A stretch of 64,000 nt of DNA from Saprospira grandis DSM 2844 (GCF_000275825.1 NZ_JH719942.1:1779163-1843162), one strand, 5' to 3'. Counted from the stretch's first letter, positions 47,511 to 56,507 are shown. The notes: generated by a model not told the origin, from the sequence alone. Translations and numbers: made by a program.

Positions 47511-49163
47511 ATGCGAAAATACTTAACTACTTTGGCCCTTTTTGGGGCGCTATTAGGCCTAGGGGGATTTGCCCTTTTGGCCTATTTATTTTGGGGGCTA
47601 GACTATGAGTCCTTTACTCAATTGCTTTTGGCTTGGGCTGGCAAAAGCGATTGGCTAGACCGCTTTGAGCAAGATTATTTCCCCCAAAGCCGCTGGCTAT
47701 TTTTAGGCTATAGTTTACCCTTTTTCGCCCTTGGCTATCTGGCTTTTTTGGCTTATGCCTATAAAAAACGAGCCCTTTGGCTATCGGCTGCTGTAGAGCA
47801 GTCTCAGCTTTGGGGCCAACTTATTGGCCAAGAGTTTAGGCAAACTAAGCCCATAGAATGGGCCTTTTTCTTGCCTATTTTATGCTTTTGGTCCATCAGT
47901 ACGCTCTACCAAATTCAGCAGCTGCCCATAGAATACGATGAAGCCTGGAGCTTTTTGCATTTTAGTAGCCGCTCGCCGCTCTTTAGCCTAATTAGCCCAC
48001 ACAACAACCACATTCTCTATACCTTTTTTAGTAGCCTCTTGCATCAGTTAGGATTAGCTGGTCCTTGGGACCTCCGACTGCCTTCTTTTTTGGCTATTTT
48101 TGGGCTGATGTTCTTTAGTTATTGGTATTATCGACGCTTGTTGGGCTGGCGCTGGGGGCTGGCCATTTTAGCCCTTTTGGCCCTAGCGCCTCCAATTTAT
48201 ATTTATGGCATTTTGGGCCGAGGTTACGGCAGCTTACTCTTTTTTCTGGGGGCTTATCTTTGGGCCGATAGCCAAGACAATCGGCAACTTTGGCCACTTT
48301 TGCTCCTTTTGGCTTGGGGCGGTATTTATAGCAATCCCATTTTTGTTTTGCCTTATTTGGGCCTGGCCCTTTCTCGCTTTGGGCAGGCCAATTACTGGCG
48401 GCAACAGCTCCTCTTTGCCCTGGGCAGCCTCCTTTTATACAGTCCGTTTATCTTGGCCAATGGCGGGCAGATTTTGGCGGGGGCCGCGGCAAATTCTGGC
48501 CAAAGTTTGGGGAATACCTACTTCTATCTCTACCGACTCATTGATTGGCAGTTTTTAGGCCGTCGCCTGCCCCTTTTTTGGCCCTATTTACTGCTTGTTT
48601 TGGGCCTTTTGCCCTTAGTAAACAAAAGAGGCTATTGGCTGGCTTTTTCTCTACTTTGGCCCATTTTGCTGCCCTTTTTGGACCAACAATGGCCCTACCG
48701 CATTTTTTGCTATCTCTATTTGTTCTTTTTGCCCTATTTGGGCTTGGCCTTGGCCAAAATGCCCTTTAAAAAAGCATTTATTCTCCCCCTTGGGTTAGTG
48801 TTAGGCCTACAGTTTTGGGCCAGTCGGGGACATTATTTTTTGCATTGGAGCCGCCCCCTAGATGCCGAGGCCCAAAAGATTGCCCAGCTCCTTTTGGCCG
48901 ACCCTCAAGCCGAAATTTGCTATAGTTTTGCCCGCTACGACAAGCCCCTTTTGCAATACTATTTTTTGCGGGCCAAACGAAAATTGGCCTGCCCCATGCC
49001 CTTTGCTGGCAGTCAGGAGCAGGCCAATTTTGGTCCTCATTTCCCCTATGTTTTGCTCGATACAGAAGACTATAAGGCCCCTCCCTCCATTGCCGAGAGC
49101 CTAAAGAGGCACTATCAAGTTATTTATCGCAATGAACGGCTAATTCTCTACAAATTGAACTAG
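47511..49163 (+). CDS. Integral membrane glycosyltransferase, GT39/ArnT-like
   Basis: The 550-residue protein has about eleven hydrophobic segments. An acidic pair in the first long periplasmic loop (LPIEYDEAWSFLHFS) followed by SPHNNHILYTFFSSLLHQLG matches the GT-C lipid-linked-sugar transferases of the PMT/ArnT type. These move a sugar from a polyprenyl phosphate donor to protein or lipid A on the periplasmic side. The donor and acceptor are unknown. It is the last gene of the recG transcription unit. Confidence 0.7.
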   Translation: MRKYLTTLALFGALLGLGGFALLAYLFWGLDYESFTQLLLAWAGKSDWLDRFEQDYFPQSRWLFLGYSLPFFALGYLAFLAYAYKKRALWLSAAVEQSQLWGQLIGQEFRQTKPIEWAFFLPILCFWSISTLYQIQQLPIEYDEAWSFLHFSSRSPLFSLISPHNNHILYTFFSSLLHQLGLAGPWDLRLPSFLAIFGLMFFSYWYYRRLLGWRWGLAILALLALAPPIYIYGILGRGYGSLLFFLGAYLWADSQDNRQLWPLLLLLAWGGIYSNPIFVLPYLGLALSRFGQANYWRQQLLFALGSLLLYSPFILANGGQILAGAAANSGQSLGNTYFYLYRLIDWQFLGRRLPLFWPYLLLVLGLLPLVNKRGYWLAFSLLWPILLPFLDQQWPYRIFCYLYLFFLPYLGLALAKMPFKKAFILPLGLVLGLQFWASRGHYFLHWSRPLDAEAQKIAQLLLADPQAEICYSFARYDKPLLQYYFLRAKRKLACPMPFAGSQEQANFGPHFPYVLLDTEDYKAPPSIAESLKRHYQVIYRNERLILYKLN

Positions 49164-49173
49164 TGTTTTTTTT

Positions 49174-49294
49174 GGGGCTGCCCCGCCCTGCGGGCGGGTC
49201 GGGCCATTTCGCAGCTCGCAGGTCTGCTCGGCCCTGCAGCGGCAAAGCCGCTTTGGTCTGCCGCCTGCGGCGGCCCTGCTACAGCCCCTCAGCC
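49174..49294 (+). repeat. hairpin element HE19 (GGCTG/CAGCC)
   Basis: Forward copy 10 bases after the GT39-like stop. N4 GCAG/CTGC; H1 GCCC-TGC-GGGC; H2 AGCGGC-AAA-GCCGCT; H3 CCGCC-TGC-GGCGG. A hairpin GCTGCGGG-AAA-CCCGCAGC follows the inner end. Confidence 0.87.
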
Positions 49295-49337
49295 GATGCT
49301 GCGGGAAAGCCCGCAGCAAGGGCGCTATAGCTAGGAC

Positions 49338-49378
49338 ATAAAAAAAGGGAATTTCCAAACTTGTTTTGGAAATCCCCT
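49338..49378 (-). terminator. minus-strand terminator-like hairpin
   Basis: On the minus strand GGGGATTTCCAAAA pairs with TTTGGAAATTCCC, followed by seven T. There is no T-run on the plus side and no gene upstream on the minus strand, so its purpose is unclear. Confidence 0.5.
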
Positions 49379-49594
49379 TAGACCTAACTTAACTAACTTA
49401 TCAGAACTTTTACGCTTGTTTATGGCCGTTTCTCTGATTTTGTTACCCTGCAAAAGCAGTTTTTTTTAAAAAAAATTCTGTTTGCCCTGACTTTTCTCCT
49501 AAAAGGCTGTTAAAACTGCGGATTTGAGGCCGCTGTTTTTGGTCCAAAAAGGGTGTAGCTCAACGACCGAAGGGAGTAACTGATGGGCGGTAAT
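49379..49594. other. AT-rich gap between HE19 and HE20
   Basis: It holds TAACTTAACTAACTTA-type short repeats, an eight-base T-run facing eight A, and at 49556-49580 a partial copy of the 47-nt module (CAACGACCGAAGGGAGTAAC). No promoter match to TAnnTTTG and no gene were found. Confidence 0.45.
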
Positions 49595-49758
49595 GGCCTA
49601 GCGATGCGGAGCGGGTGGCCGAAGGCCAGACCTAGGCGGCAAAGCCGCCGCAGGGCCGAGCAGACCTGCGAGCCCCGCAGCGACAACAAGGACTTTAGTC
49701 CGCAGTTCGACGACCAAAGGGAGTAACCGCCGCAAGGCGAAGCCGCAGCGGAGGCCCC
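49595..49758 (-). repeat. hairpin element HE20 with 47-nt module (GGCCT/AGGCC)
   Basis: Reverse copy whose outer end lies 33 bases before the MMPL gene start. N4 pairs in a shifted register (GCGGG/CCCGC). H2 GGCGGC-TTT-GCCGCC; H3 GGCC-TTC-GGCC. The module occupies 49681-49727 with hairpin GGAC-TAAA-GTCC. Confidence 0.86.
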
Positions 49759-49791
49759 AAATCCTTCAGAAAAAACACTAACAACTATTCT

Positions 49792-52131
49792 ATGTATATT
49801 CGTTATCCAAAAATTATCATTAGCGGCTTTTTGGTCCTTTCGCTTTTGGGGGCTTGGGCGGCTAGCAGTCGTTTGGGCTTTAGCTTCAACTTTGAGGATT
49901 TTTTTCCGAAGGGCGACCCCGACCTTGAGTTTTACAATGAATTTAAGCAGCGTTTTGAGCCAGACGACAACTTTTTACTGGTGGCTTTGCATCGGCCCGA
50001 GGGGGTATTTGAGCAAGAATTTTTGACCAAAGTGCGGGAGTTTTCGCTGGCGGCCAGAGATACAGAATTTGAGCTCTCCAAAATTGGGTTGAGTCGCTGG
50101 GAGGAGGGCAAAACCCTATTCAAGCAGGAAGACGGCAGCTATAAAGTGCGGCCCATTGTGGAGAGCAGCTCGCTTTTGCAGGTAGAATTTCCTTTAAAAA
50201 CGCCATTTTCCTTTAGTAGTATTCCCGCCGTTCATTTGGAGGATACGGCTCGTTATGCGGGGGATAAAAAGAAAGTTTTGGCCGATCCTCGTTTGGTCAA
50301 CAACTTCATTTCGGCAGATGCCAAAACCTTGGTGGTGGTCCTAAAAACGGTAGATAACATTCAGCAGCCGCCAGCTGAAAAGCTGATGGCGGCCTTGCGG
50401 GCCAAGCTAGATGAAATGGGCTTTTTGGACTATCATTTTTTGGGTCGGGCCAATTTTCAGACCGAGTTGGTCCAAATGCAAATTAAGGAATTTATCCTTT
50501 CTACGGTAGTTTCCTTTTTCTTGGTGCTGATTATCATGTGGCTCATTTTCCGCCGATTTTGGGGCGTAGTCATTTCTCTTTCTTCTATTGCCTTGGGGCT
50601 ATTGCTCTTTGTGGGCGTTTTAGGATTTTTGGGCCGAGAGCTAGACACTATGGCCCTGCTCTACCCTATTATCATGATCATTGTTGGGACCTCCGACGTC
50701 ATTCACGTCATGTCCAAATATGTAGATGAATTATCGGCGGGTAGGGGCAAGATGGAAGCCATACAAACCACCATTAAAGAGATTGGAATGTCTGTTTTTC
50801 TGACCTCTTTTACCACCTCTGTGGGCTTTTTGTCCTTGCTCAGTTCTCGCTTAGAGCCCATTCAGAATTTTGGGATCAATGCGGCCATTGGGGTGATGTT
50901 GGCCTATGGGACCGTCATGCTCTTTAGCTGTACGCTTTTGGTCCTTTTCGATAAGGATCAGATCATCAAATTGCGGCCAGCGGGGCAGAGCAACAAGCAG
51001 TGGCACGGCCTTTTTGATTGGGTGCATGCCTACAGCAAAAACTATCCTTGGCGAGTGGTAGCGGGCATTTCGGCCATAGCCATTGTGGCTGGAATTGGGG
51101 TGGCGCAGGTCAATACCAACACCCAGATTAAGCAGATTTTGCCTAAAGGGGCGCAGGTGACCCAAGACTTTTACTTTTTCGAGCAAAACTTTAGTGGGTT
51201 TCGGCCTTTTGAGCTGGCCGTAATGGCCCAGGGCGATCATAGTTTGCAAGATTTCGAGGTCATTCAGGCCATGGACAAGGTGGAGCAGCGCCTGATGGAA
51301 TCTCCCGCTATTCGCTCCACTTCTTCTATTAGTTGGTTGTATAAGAGCCTGCATCAGGCCTTTCATTCGGGCCGCTCGGCTTATTTTAAGCTGCCTGAAA
51401 AAGAGAAAGACTTTCTCAAATACCAGCAGTTGGCGGCCAAACTGGGCAGCAACAACAACTTGGGCATGTTGGTCAGTGAGGACCAAAAATACGGTCGGAT
51501 TTCGGCCCGCTTACTTGATGTGGGCGCCGATAGCATTCGGGCCTTTATGGCCGAGATGCAAGACTTTATGGAGACAGAAATTGATACGAATGTAGTTAAG
51601 TTTCGGCAAACGGGAACGGGGGTTATCGTAGACAAAAACTCGGTTTATGTGCGCGATTCGCTCCTCAAGGGCTTGGGTTTTGCCATTTTGGTCATTAGTT
51701 TATTGATGGCTTTATTGTATCGCAACCTCAAGATGATTGTGGTGGCCTTGGTCCCCAACATTTTGCCTTTATTGATTGCTGGGGCTATTTTGGGCTATTT
51801 GCAAATCCCTTTAGAGGCGGGCGTGGCCATTGTTTTTGCCATTATTTTCGGCATTGCGGTCGATGACACCATTCATATTTTGGGCCGTTATCAGCTAATG
51901 AAAAGGAGGGGTTTAAGTACTGATGAAGCCTTAAAACTGACCTTAAGAGAGACCGGAAAAGCGGTCACCTTAACTTCGGTCATATTATTTTTTGGCTTTT
52001 TGATTCTGCTCTTTTCTTCCAATCCGCCGGCGGTCACCATTGGTTTACTCATTAGCTCGACCCTCTTTTCGGCCCTCATTTGCGACGTCTTTATCATTCC
52101 TGTGATGTTGCGGGCCATTCATAAGGATTAG
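49792..52131 (+). CDS. MMPL/RND superfamily exporter
   Basis: The 779-residue protein has the RND layout in one chain: a first membrane helix (8-27), a large periplasmic loop beginning FNFEDFFPKGDPDLEFYNEF, six helices around 225-390 (GTSDVIHVMSKYVDEL in the fourth), a second loop after a helix near 420, and a final six-helix block with FGIAVDDTIHILGRYQLMKR. The two motif-containing helices carry the Asp residues used for proton coupling. The MMPL branch moves lipids and hydrophobic compounds; no membrane fusion partner gene is adjacent. Its stop overlaps the first base of HE21. Confidence 0.85.
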   Translation: MYIRYPKIIISGFLVLSLLGAWAASSRLGFSFNFEDFFPKGDPDLEFYNEFKQRFEPDDNFLLVALHRPEGVFEQEFLTKVREFSLAARDTEFELSKIGLSRWEEGKTLFKQEDGSYKVRPIVESSSLLQVEFPLKTPFSFSSIPAVHLEDTARYAGDKKKVLADPRLVNNFISADAKTLVVVLKTVDNIQQPPAEKLMAALRAKLDEMGFLDYHFLGRANFQTELVQMQIKEFILSTVVSFFLVLIIMWLIFRRFWGVVISLSSIALGLLLFVGVLGFLGRELDTMALLYPIIMIIVGTSDVIHVMSKYVDELSAGRGKMEAIQTTIKEIGMSVFLTSFTTSVGFLSLLSSRLEPIQNFGINAAIGVMLAYGTVMLFSCTLLVLFDKDQIIKLRPAGQSNKQWHGLFDWVHAYSKNYPWRVVAGISAIAIVAGIGVAQVNTNTQIKQILPKGAQVTQDFYFFEQNFSGFRPFELAVMAQGDHSLQDFEVIQAMDKVEQRLMESPAIRSTSSISWLYKSLHQAFHSGRSAYFKLPEKEKDFLKYQQLAAKLGSNNNLGMLVSEDQKYGRISARLLDVGADSIRAFMAEMQDFMETEIDTNVVKFRQTGTGVIVDKNSVYVRDSLLKGLGFAILVISLLMALLYRNLKMIVVALVPNILPLLIAGAILGYLQIPLEAGVAIVFAIIFGIAVDDTIHILGRYQLMKRRGLSTDEALKLTLRETGKAVTLTSVILFFGFLILLFSSNPPAVTIGLLISSTLFSALICDVFIIPVMLRAIHKD

Positions 52132-52251
52132 GGGCCTCCGCCTCGCTGCGCTCGTCGGCGCTACGTTTCGCAGCTCGCTGTTCGCTCGGCCCTTCGCCGC
52201 TTTCAGCGGCTCGGTCTGGCCCTGCGGGCCACTGCTGCACATCGCTAGGCC
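52131..52251 (+). repeat. hairpin element HE21 (GGCCT/AGGCC)
   Basis: Forward copy touching the MMPL stop codon. N4 GCAG/CTGC; core variant CTCGCTGTTCGCTCGGCCC; H1 with the CGCTGCGCTCG loop; H2 GCCGC-TTTCA-GCGGC; H3 GGCCC-TGC-GGGCC. GGCGGC-TTC-GCCGCC follows. Confidence 0.86.
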
Positions 52252-52285
52252 TGCGGCGGCTTCGCCGCCTGTAGGACTCCATAAG

Positions 52286-52317
52286 GAAAGGCCCAAAACT
52301 TAGGTTTTGGGCCTTTT
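52286..52317. terminator. terminator of the MMPL gene
   Basis: AAAGGCCCAAAAC-TTAG-GTTTTGGGCCTTT followed by further T, after HE21. Confidence 0.88.
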
Positions 52318-52347
52318 TCTGTTCTGGCAGGAGTACTTTTAACCATC

Positions 52348-52642
52348 GAGAGGGGTTCCCATACCCCTCAAAAGGGGTTCCTATACCCCTCAAAAGGGGT
52401 TCCCATACCCATCAAAAGGGGTTCCCATACCCCTCAAAAGGGGTTCCCATACCCCTCAAAAGGGGTTCCCATACCCCTCAAAAGGGGTTCCTATACCCCT
52501 CGAAAGGGGTTCCTATACCCATCAAAAGGGGTTCCTATACCCCTCAAAAGGGGTTCCCATACCCATCAAAAGGGGTTCCTATACCCCTCGAAAGGGGTTC
52601 CCATACCCATCAAAAGGGGTTCCTATACCCATCAAGAGGGGG
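52348..52642. repeat. 22-bp tandem repeat array, 13 units plus a partial
   Basis: Thirteen head-to-tail units of AAAAGGGGTTCCYATACCCM followed by TC (22 bp) end in a partial unit at 52634. Only three positions vary: C or T in the middle, C or A before TC, and A or G at the first base (u1 also has GAGA). Each unit contains GGGG and CCCC blocks, so CCCCT-CAAA-AGGGG stems can form between units. There are no spacers and 22 is not a multiple of three, so it is neither CRISPR nor coding. Confidence 0.93.
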
Positions 52643-52671
52643 ACAGATAGCCCTCTGGGCGACTATTTAGG

Positions 52672-52812
52672 GCCATGAGCTGAAGCTCATGGTTGTGGAG
52701 CCATGCAAAGAGTGGGCTAAAGCCGGGGCTGTTCATTTCATGAGGGTTTTAACCCTCATTCATAGATCATTGCGAAGCAATACCGCTCTTGCTGTAGGTT
52801 TCAACCTACAGT
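52672..52812. repeat. chain of small palindromes (second palindrome family)
   Basis: In order: CCATGAGCT-GA-AGCTCATGG (52672-52691), GGGCTAAAGCC, ATGAGGGTTTTAACCCTCAT, ATTGCGAAGCAATACCGC and CTGTAGGTTTCAACCTACAG. The last three reappear in inverted order within HE1a (1219-1285), so this is a composite repeat present in both ends of the window. Confidence 0.75.
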
Positions 52813-52832
52813 AAAAAGGGCCGAAGGCCCGC

Positions 52833-52951
52833 GGCTGAGGGATGGACAGCAGTGGCCGTTAGGCCAGACCCAGCCGCCAAAGGCGGCGCAGGGCCGAGCA
52901 GCCCTGCGAGCTGCGACACAGCCCGACCCGCCCGCAGGGCGGGGCAGCCCC
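52833..52951 (-). repeat. hairpin element HE22 (GGCTG/CAGCC)
   Basis: Reverse copy. N4 GCAG/CTGC; core centre GCAGGGCTGC; H1 GCCC-TGC-GGGC; H2 GCCGCC-TTT-GGCGGC; H3 GGCC-TAAC-GGCC. A GGGCC-TTC-GGCCC hairpin lies at the inner end, next to the palindrome chain. Confidence 0.87.
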
Positions 52952-52983
52952 AAAAAAACAAAAAGAAAACTCCTATAGGGGCA

Positions 52984-53024
52984 AAAAAATAGCATTATCC
53001 GCCCCTTTTGTAAACGGATAATGC
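52984..53024 (-). terminator. terminator of the kinase-response regulator operon
   Basis: On the minus strand GCATTATCCG pairs with CGGATAATGC around a 13-base loop, followed by TATTTTTTT. Confidence 0.82.
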
Positions 53025-53150
53025 CAAGCAAAATTACACTACACCCTAATCGTCATAGCAAAAGCTAATTGGATTATTGTTAGGCACAAGAACGGCCCTT
53101 TTTGCGGCTTTTCAAAAAAAAGGGGGTGGACAAGAAGTGGACAACAATAA

Positions 53151-54020
53151 CTAAATGTTTTTCAGAAACTTATCTAAGCTATCATTGGTCTGTAAATCTA
53201 ATTTCTTTCGGATTCTGTAGCGGCTTTTCTTCACGCCATGCAAACTAATATTGAGTAGTTGAGCGATACTTTTGCTATCGAGGTCGGCTCGAATCAGGAC
53301 CGCCAGGCGGAGTTCTGCGGGAGAGATATCGGGGACAATTTGCATCAATTTTTGTTGGTAATCGGGTTCCATTTGTTGGAACTGTTGGAGGAAGGGCAGC
53401 CAATAATCTTCGGCTTCAATCAGTTGGTTAATTTCTCGGAGGAGGCGTTGGCGTTGGGTATTGGGATCTTCAATTTTAGCTTTGAGTTCGAGCAATAATT
53501 CATTTTTATGCGCGAGGACCAGCAGCGACTGTTGCAAATCTTTTTGGAGTTGTTTGAGTTGTAGGGCTTTAACTTCGGCCTCGGCGGCCTTCATTTGTTG
53601 TTGCCATTCTTTTTGTTTGAGGATCGACTTAATTCGGGCCAATAACTCGACGGGGGGAGCGGGTTTTCGGAGAAAGTCGGTGGCCCCATATTCTAGGGCC
53701 TTAGCGAGATGCAGGCTATCGGTCATGGCGCCGGTATAGACCACAATTGGAATATTTTTATAGGGCAGATATTTTTCTTTTTGGAGTTCTTGCAGCAACT
53801 CCAGGCCATTCATTCGGGGCATATCCCAATCGAGTAAAATGAGGTCTACAGATCTTTGGGCCATAATATCGAGGCATTGTTGGCCATCTAGGGCCATCAG
53901 GATTTGGGTAGTTGGCGACCAATTGGCAAAGAGTTGAATAATTGCGCGCCGATTTCGGGGGTCATCTTCAGCAATCAGAATGGTTTTTCTGGCTAAGACC
54001 TGGTGATTGTTAGTGGGCAT
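53151..54020 (-). CDS. Response regulator with coiled coil and C-terminal HTH
   Basis: The 289-residue protein has a receiver domain (D19, D20, phosphoacceptor D64 in ILLDWDMPR, K in FLRKPAP), a coiled-coil linker (about 135-200) and a C-terminal LuxR/GerE-like helix-turn-helix (SPAELRLAVLIRADLDSKSI, then LNISLHGVKKSRYRIRKKL). It probably acts as a DNA-binding partner of the kinase encoded immediately upstream, whose gene it overlaps by 11 bases. Targets are unknown. Confidence 0.87.
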   Translation of the reverse strand: MPTNNHQVLARKTILIAEDDPRNRRAIIQLFANWSPTTQILMALDGQQCLDIMAQRSVDLILLDWDMPRMNGLELLQELQKEKYLPYKNIPIVVYTGAMTDSLHLAKALEYGATDFLRKPAPPVELLARIKSILKQKEWQQQMKAAEAEVKALQLKQLQKDLQQSLLVLAHKNELLLELKAKIEDPNTQRQRLLREINQLIEAEDYWLPFLQQFQQMEPDYQQKLMQIVPDISPAELRLAVLIRADLDSKSIAQLLNISLHGVKKSRYRIRKKLDLQTNDSLDKFLKNI

Positions 54021-56283
54021 GATTGATAATTTCGTAAAGTTCTTCTAGTTTTTGGCGATCGCCTTCATAGACTGCATCTTCGAGGAGTTGAAACAGTCGT
54101 TGATCGGCCGGATTGGCTTGTTCTTGCTCTACCTTTTGCAAGGCGGCATAAAGCGGCTGGGCCTCGTAGATTTCGAATTGCAAGAGGTTTTGCTGCTGCA
54201 AACTACTTAAAAATTTTGGCGAGTAGGTTTCTTTGGGGTCTTCAAGTTGATGCGCTTGTCGGGCGGCCTCTTCTAATTTGAGGGGGGTATGCGGAGGCCA
54301 ACGAAGGCTAGCGGCCACATAGCCCGTTTCGCCCTCAGCAATTTCAAAACTAAGCCCCAACTGTTCGCTCAACTGCTTGATAATTCTCAGGCCGAGGCCT
54401 TCGCCCTTAAACACCCGTTCGAGCTGTTCTTCTTTGCGCAGATTCTCTACCGTTTGCTTAGGTAGTGAGCCTGGGTTTTGGATAGAGACTACAAGCTGGT
54501 TCTGCTCTATAGTCGCCTTGAGGCGAATTTGCTCATGGGCTTGGCTATGCTTAGCGGCATTCATCAGCATATTTCGAAAAATAATTTTGAGCAGGTTGGC
54601 ATCTGTTTCTAGATAAATTGCTTTGGGTAGCTCAATATGTAGATTAAAAGCCGCTTGCTTGAGCAAATCTTCTTCTTGCTCTAAGACTTCATCTAGCAAC
54701 TGGCAGAGGTTTTCTCTTTGATAATGGGCGCTAAGGTCTCGGTCTTCTAAGCGGACCCATTGGAGCAGCTCCTCCATCATCAGGTAAATCTGCTTACTAC
54801 TTTGCTCCAGCTGTTGAAGGTCGGCATAGGTCACTAAACCCTCCTCATTTTGAAAGCGTTCGAGCAAAATATGGCTTTGGTAGAGCAAATAATTGAAGGG
54901 GTTGCGCAGGTCGTGCCCAATAACCGACAGCAAGGTTTTTTTATTCTCATTAGAGCGACTAATAATTTGAGCGTAATTGCTGAGTATTTTATTTTTTGCC
55001 TTGATTTTCCAGAAAAATATACTAATCAACAGCAAAACCAGCAAACTAATAAAGAGAATAGCCAAGACATAATAACCCTGTAGCGCTGCATTTTGTAGCT
55101 CTTGCTTTTGTAGCTGGATCATATGGTCTTTCTCCTGTTGCAACAGCAGCTCGCTTAAGGAGAGCGAGCGACTATCCTCTTTGCGCATTTCCTTCATTTG
55201 CTTAAAGTTGGCCTGCCATTTTTTAGCAGCCAACTTATCATCCCCAGAAAGCTGATAGTATTTGGCCCAGGCTTGGTCTAGACTCAGGCGCACAGAATTA
55301 CTCTCTCTTCCCTTCAACAGACTTTCGGCCTGCTGCAAACTTAGATAGGCCTTGGCCAAGTTGTTCGCCTGCATATGGGTCTGCGCAATAGAAAGATAGT
55401 AGTCAATATTTTCTATGCCTACAATCTTTTGCTCCATGCTAGGCAGCACTTCCTCCAAAAGATAACGCGCCTTTTCCGTTTTTCCCTGCTGCTCATAAAC
55501 CCCCATCAGGTAAGCATAGGCCCTCAAATGATAGGATTTAAACTGCTGATACTCACTAACGTCCTGATGAGTCTCAAAGATTTGAATGCCATTATTAAGG
55601 GCTTTTTCGGCCTGCTCATTATCCCCCGATTTCTCATACATCTTCCCCAATATCGTATAGGCATGAGCTAGCTGCATCGGAATCGTATCGGCCTGCAACT
55701 GATAAAAAATGGCTTGCCGGGTATAGGCAATGGCCGCCTGCAAACTATCTTGCTTATAGGCCAACAATCCATAATTGCCATAAACAGTAGATAAGCCCTT
55801 TTGATGCTGTTCCTGCCTAAAAATTTTCTCGGCCCGCTCATAGAGTTTCCGCGCCAAGGGGTCTAGGTTGAAGTTGTAATAAATATTGCCCACATCTATG
55901 AGGAAATAGCCCCCGCTCCAGCTACTAATCTCAGCCGAATCAATATAGGTCCGATAATATTTAAGGGCCTGCAGTTTTTGCCCCAAAGCCGCATAATAAC
56001 TCCCCCGAATCCGATAGTTGGCATCCATGCACTGCTGAAAACTCCCATACTTGCACTGTATTGCCGTCAAACTATCAATTTGCCGAAGGGCTAGGGCCGG
56101 ACGCCTATAAGTTTCTTGGTTGATAATCTGTCCCAATAATTGAGTCTTATACTCCCGCTCCTCTTCGCCCAAAGATAACTGATAATATTCCCGATATAAG
56201 CTATCCAAACCTTTTTGTGCCAGTAGGTCTCCCCCAAAAGAACAACTCCACAAAAGAAGTAGGGCGATATAAGTTGATTTCAT
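54010..56283 (-). CDS. TPR-containing sensor histidine kinase
   Basis: The 757-residue protein has a signal peptide (1-22), periplasmic TPR-like repeats (about 60-370), a coiled coil, a membrane helix (404-426), a HisKA domain with H457 in VIGHDLRNPFNYL, and an ATPase domain with N-box FRNMLMNAAKHS (569-580) and G-box KGEGLGLRIIKQL (626-638). About 90 residues follow the ATPase domain (670-757) and match no kinase domain I know; they are helical and acidic and may contact the response regulator. The TPR sensor suggests a protein or peptide signal. Confidence 0.88.
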   Translation of the reverse strand: MKSTYIALLLLWSCSFGGDLLAQKGLDSLYREYYQLSLGEEEREYKTQLLGQIINQETYRRPALALRQIDSLTAIQCKYGSFQQCMDANYRIRGSYYAALGQKLQALKYYRTYIDSAEISSWSGGYFLIDVGNIYYNFNLDPLARKLYERAEKIFRQEQHQKGLSTVYGNYGLLAYKQDSLQAAIAYTRQAIFYQLQADTIPMQLAHAYTILGKMYEKSGDNEQAEKALNNGIQIFETHQDVSEYQQFKSYHLRAYAYLMGVYEQQGKTEKARYLLEEVLPSMEQKIVGIENIDYYLSIAQTHMQANNLAKAYLSLQQAESLLKGRESNSVRLSLDQAWAKYYQLSGDDKLAAKKWQANFKQMKEMRKEDSRSLSLSELLLQQEKDHMIQLQKQELQNAALQGYYVLAILFISLLVLLLISIFFWKIKAKNKILSNYAQIISRSNENKKTLLSVIGHDLRNPFNYLLYQSHILLERFQNEEGLVTYADLQQLEQSSKQIYLMMEELLQWVRLEDRDLSAHYQRENLCQLLDEVLEQEEDLLKQAAFNLHIELPKAIYLETDANLLKIIFRNMLMNAAKHSQAHEQIRLKATIEQNQLVVSIQNPGSLPKQTVENLRKEEQLERVFKGEGLGLRIIKQLSEQLGLSFEIAEGETGYVAASLRWPPHTPLKLEEAARQAHQLEDPKETYSPKFLSSLQQQNLLQFEIYEAQPLYAALQKVEQEQANPADQRLFQLLEDAVYEGDRQKLEELYEIINHAH

Positions 56284-56341
56284 CCTTGCTCTGCGATTAG
56301 AAAATCATATAAGAAAATTGATGCAATAATACGCATTTTTT

Positions 56342-56372
56342 GGGGCTGCCCCGCCCGCAGGCGGGTCGGGCC
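56342..56372 (+). repeat. truncated hairpin element (outer end only)
   Basis: Only GGGGCTGCCCC, the H1 stem (GCCCGC/GCGGGT) and GGTCGGGCC remain; the core and inner half are missing. It lies between the divergent kinase gene and the 56508 gene. Confidence 0.7.
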
Positions 56373-56423
56373 AACACTAATTGGCGCCCTAGAAAGACGC
56401 AGACTATAAGTTCACTACCAACT

Positions 56424-56458
56424 AAAAGGTTGGCTACCTCCCTAGCCAGCCTTTTTTT
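56424..56458 (+). terminator. terminator-like hairpin upstream of the 56508 gene
   Basis: AGGTTGGCTA-CCTCCC-TAGCCAGCCT with one G-T pair, then seven T. There is no gene upstream on the plus strand, so it may protect the following promoter from read-through or end an unseen short RNA. Confidence 0.6.
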
Positions 56459-56471
56459 ATGCAATTCTTCT

Positions 56472-56479
56472 TATCTTTG
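56472..56479 (+). promoter_or_regulatory. -7 promoter element of the 56508 gene
   Basis: TATCTTTG is an exact -7 match, 29 bases before the start codon. No -33 box is apparent. Confidence 0.45.
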
Positions 56480-56507
56480 CCCCCTATTTAGCAGACTACC
56501 CACTATT

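Noticed and set aside
49550..49590. tRNA-like start (GGGTGTAGCTCAACGACC)
   Set aside because: There is no matching acceptor 3-prime strand, anticodon arm or T-arm. The sequence is a partial copy of the 47-nt module.
52094..52393. Open frames overlapping the 22-bp array and HE21
   Set aside because: A 22-bp period shifts frame every unit, so no repeated protein is encoded; the frame is a chance product.
52348..52642. CRISPR array
   Set aside because: The units are directly adjacent with no spacers, and no cas gene is present.
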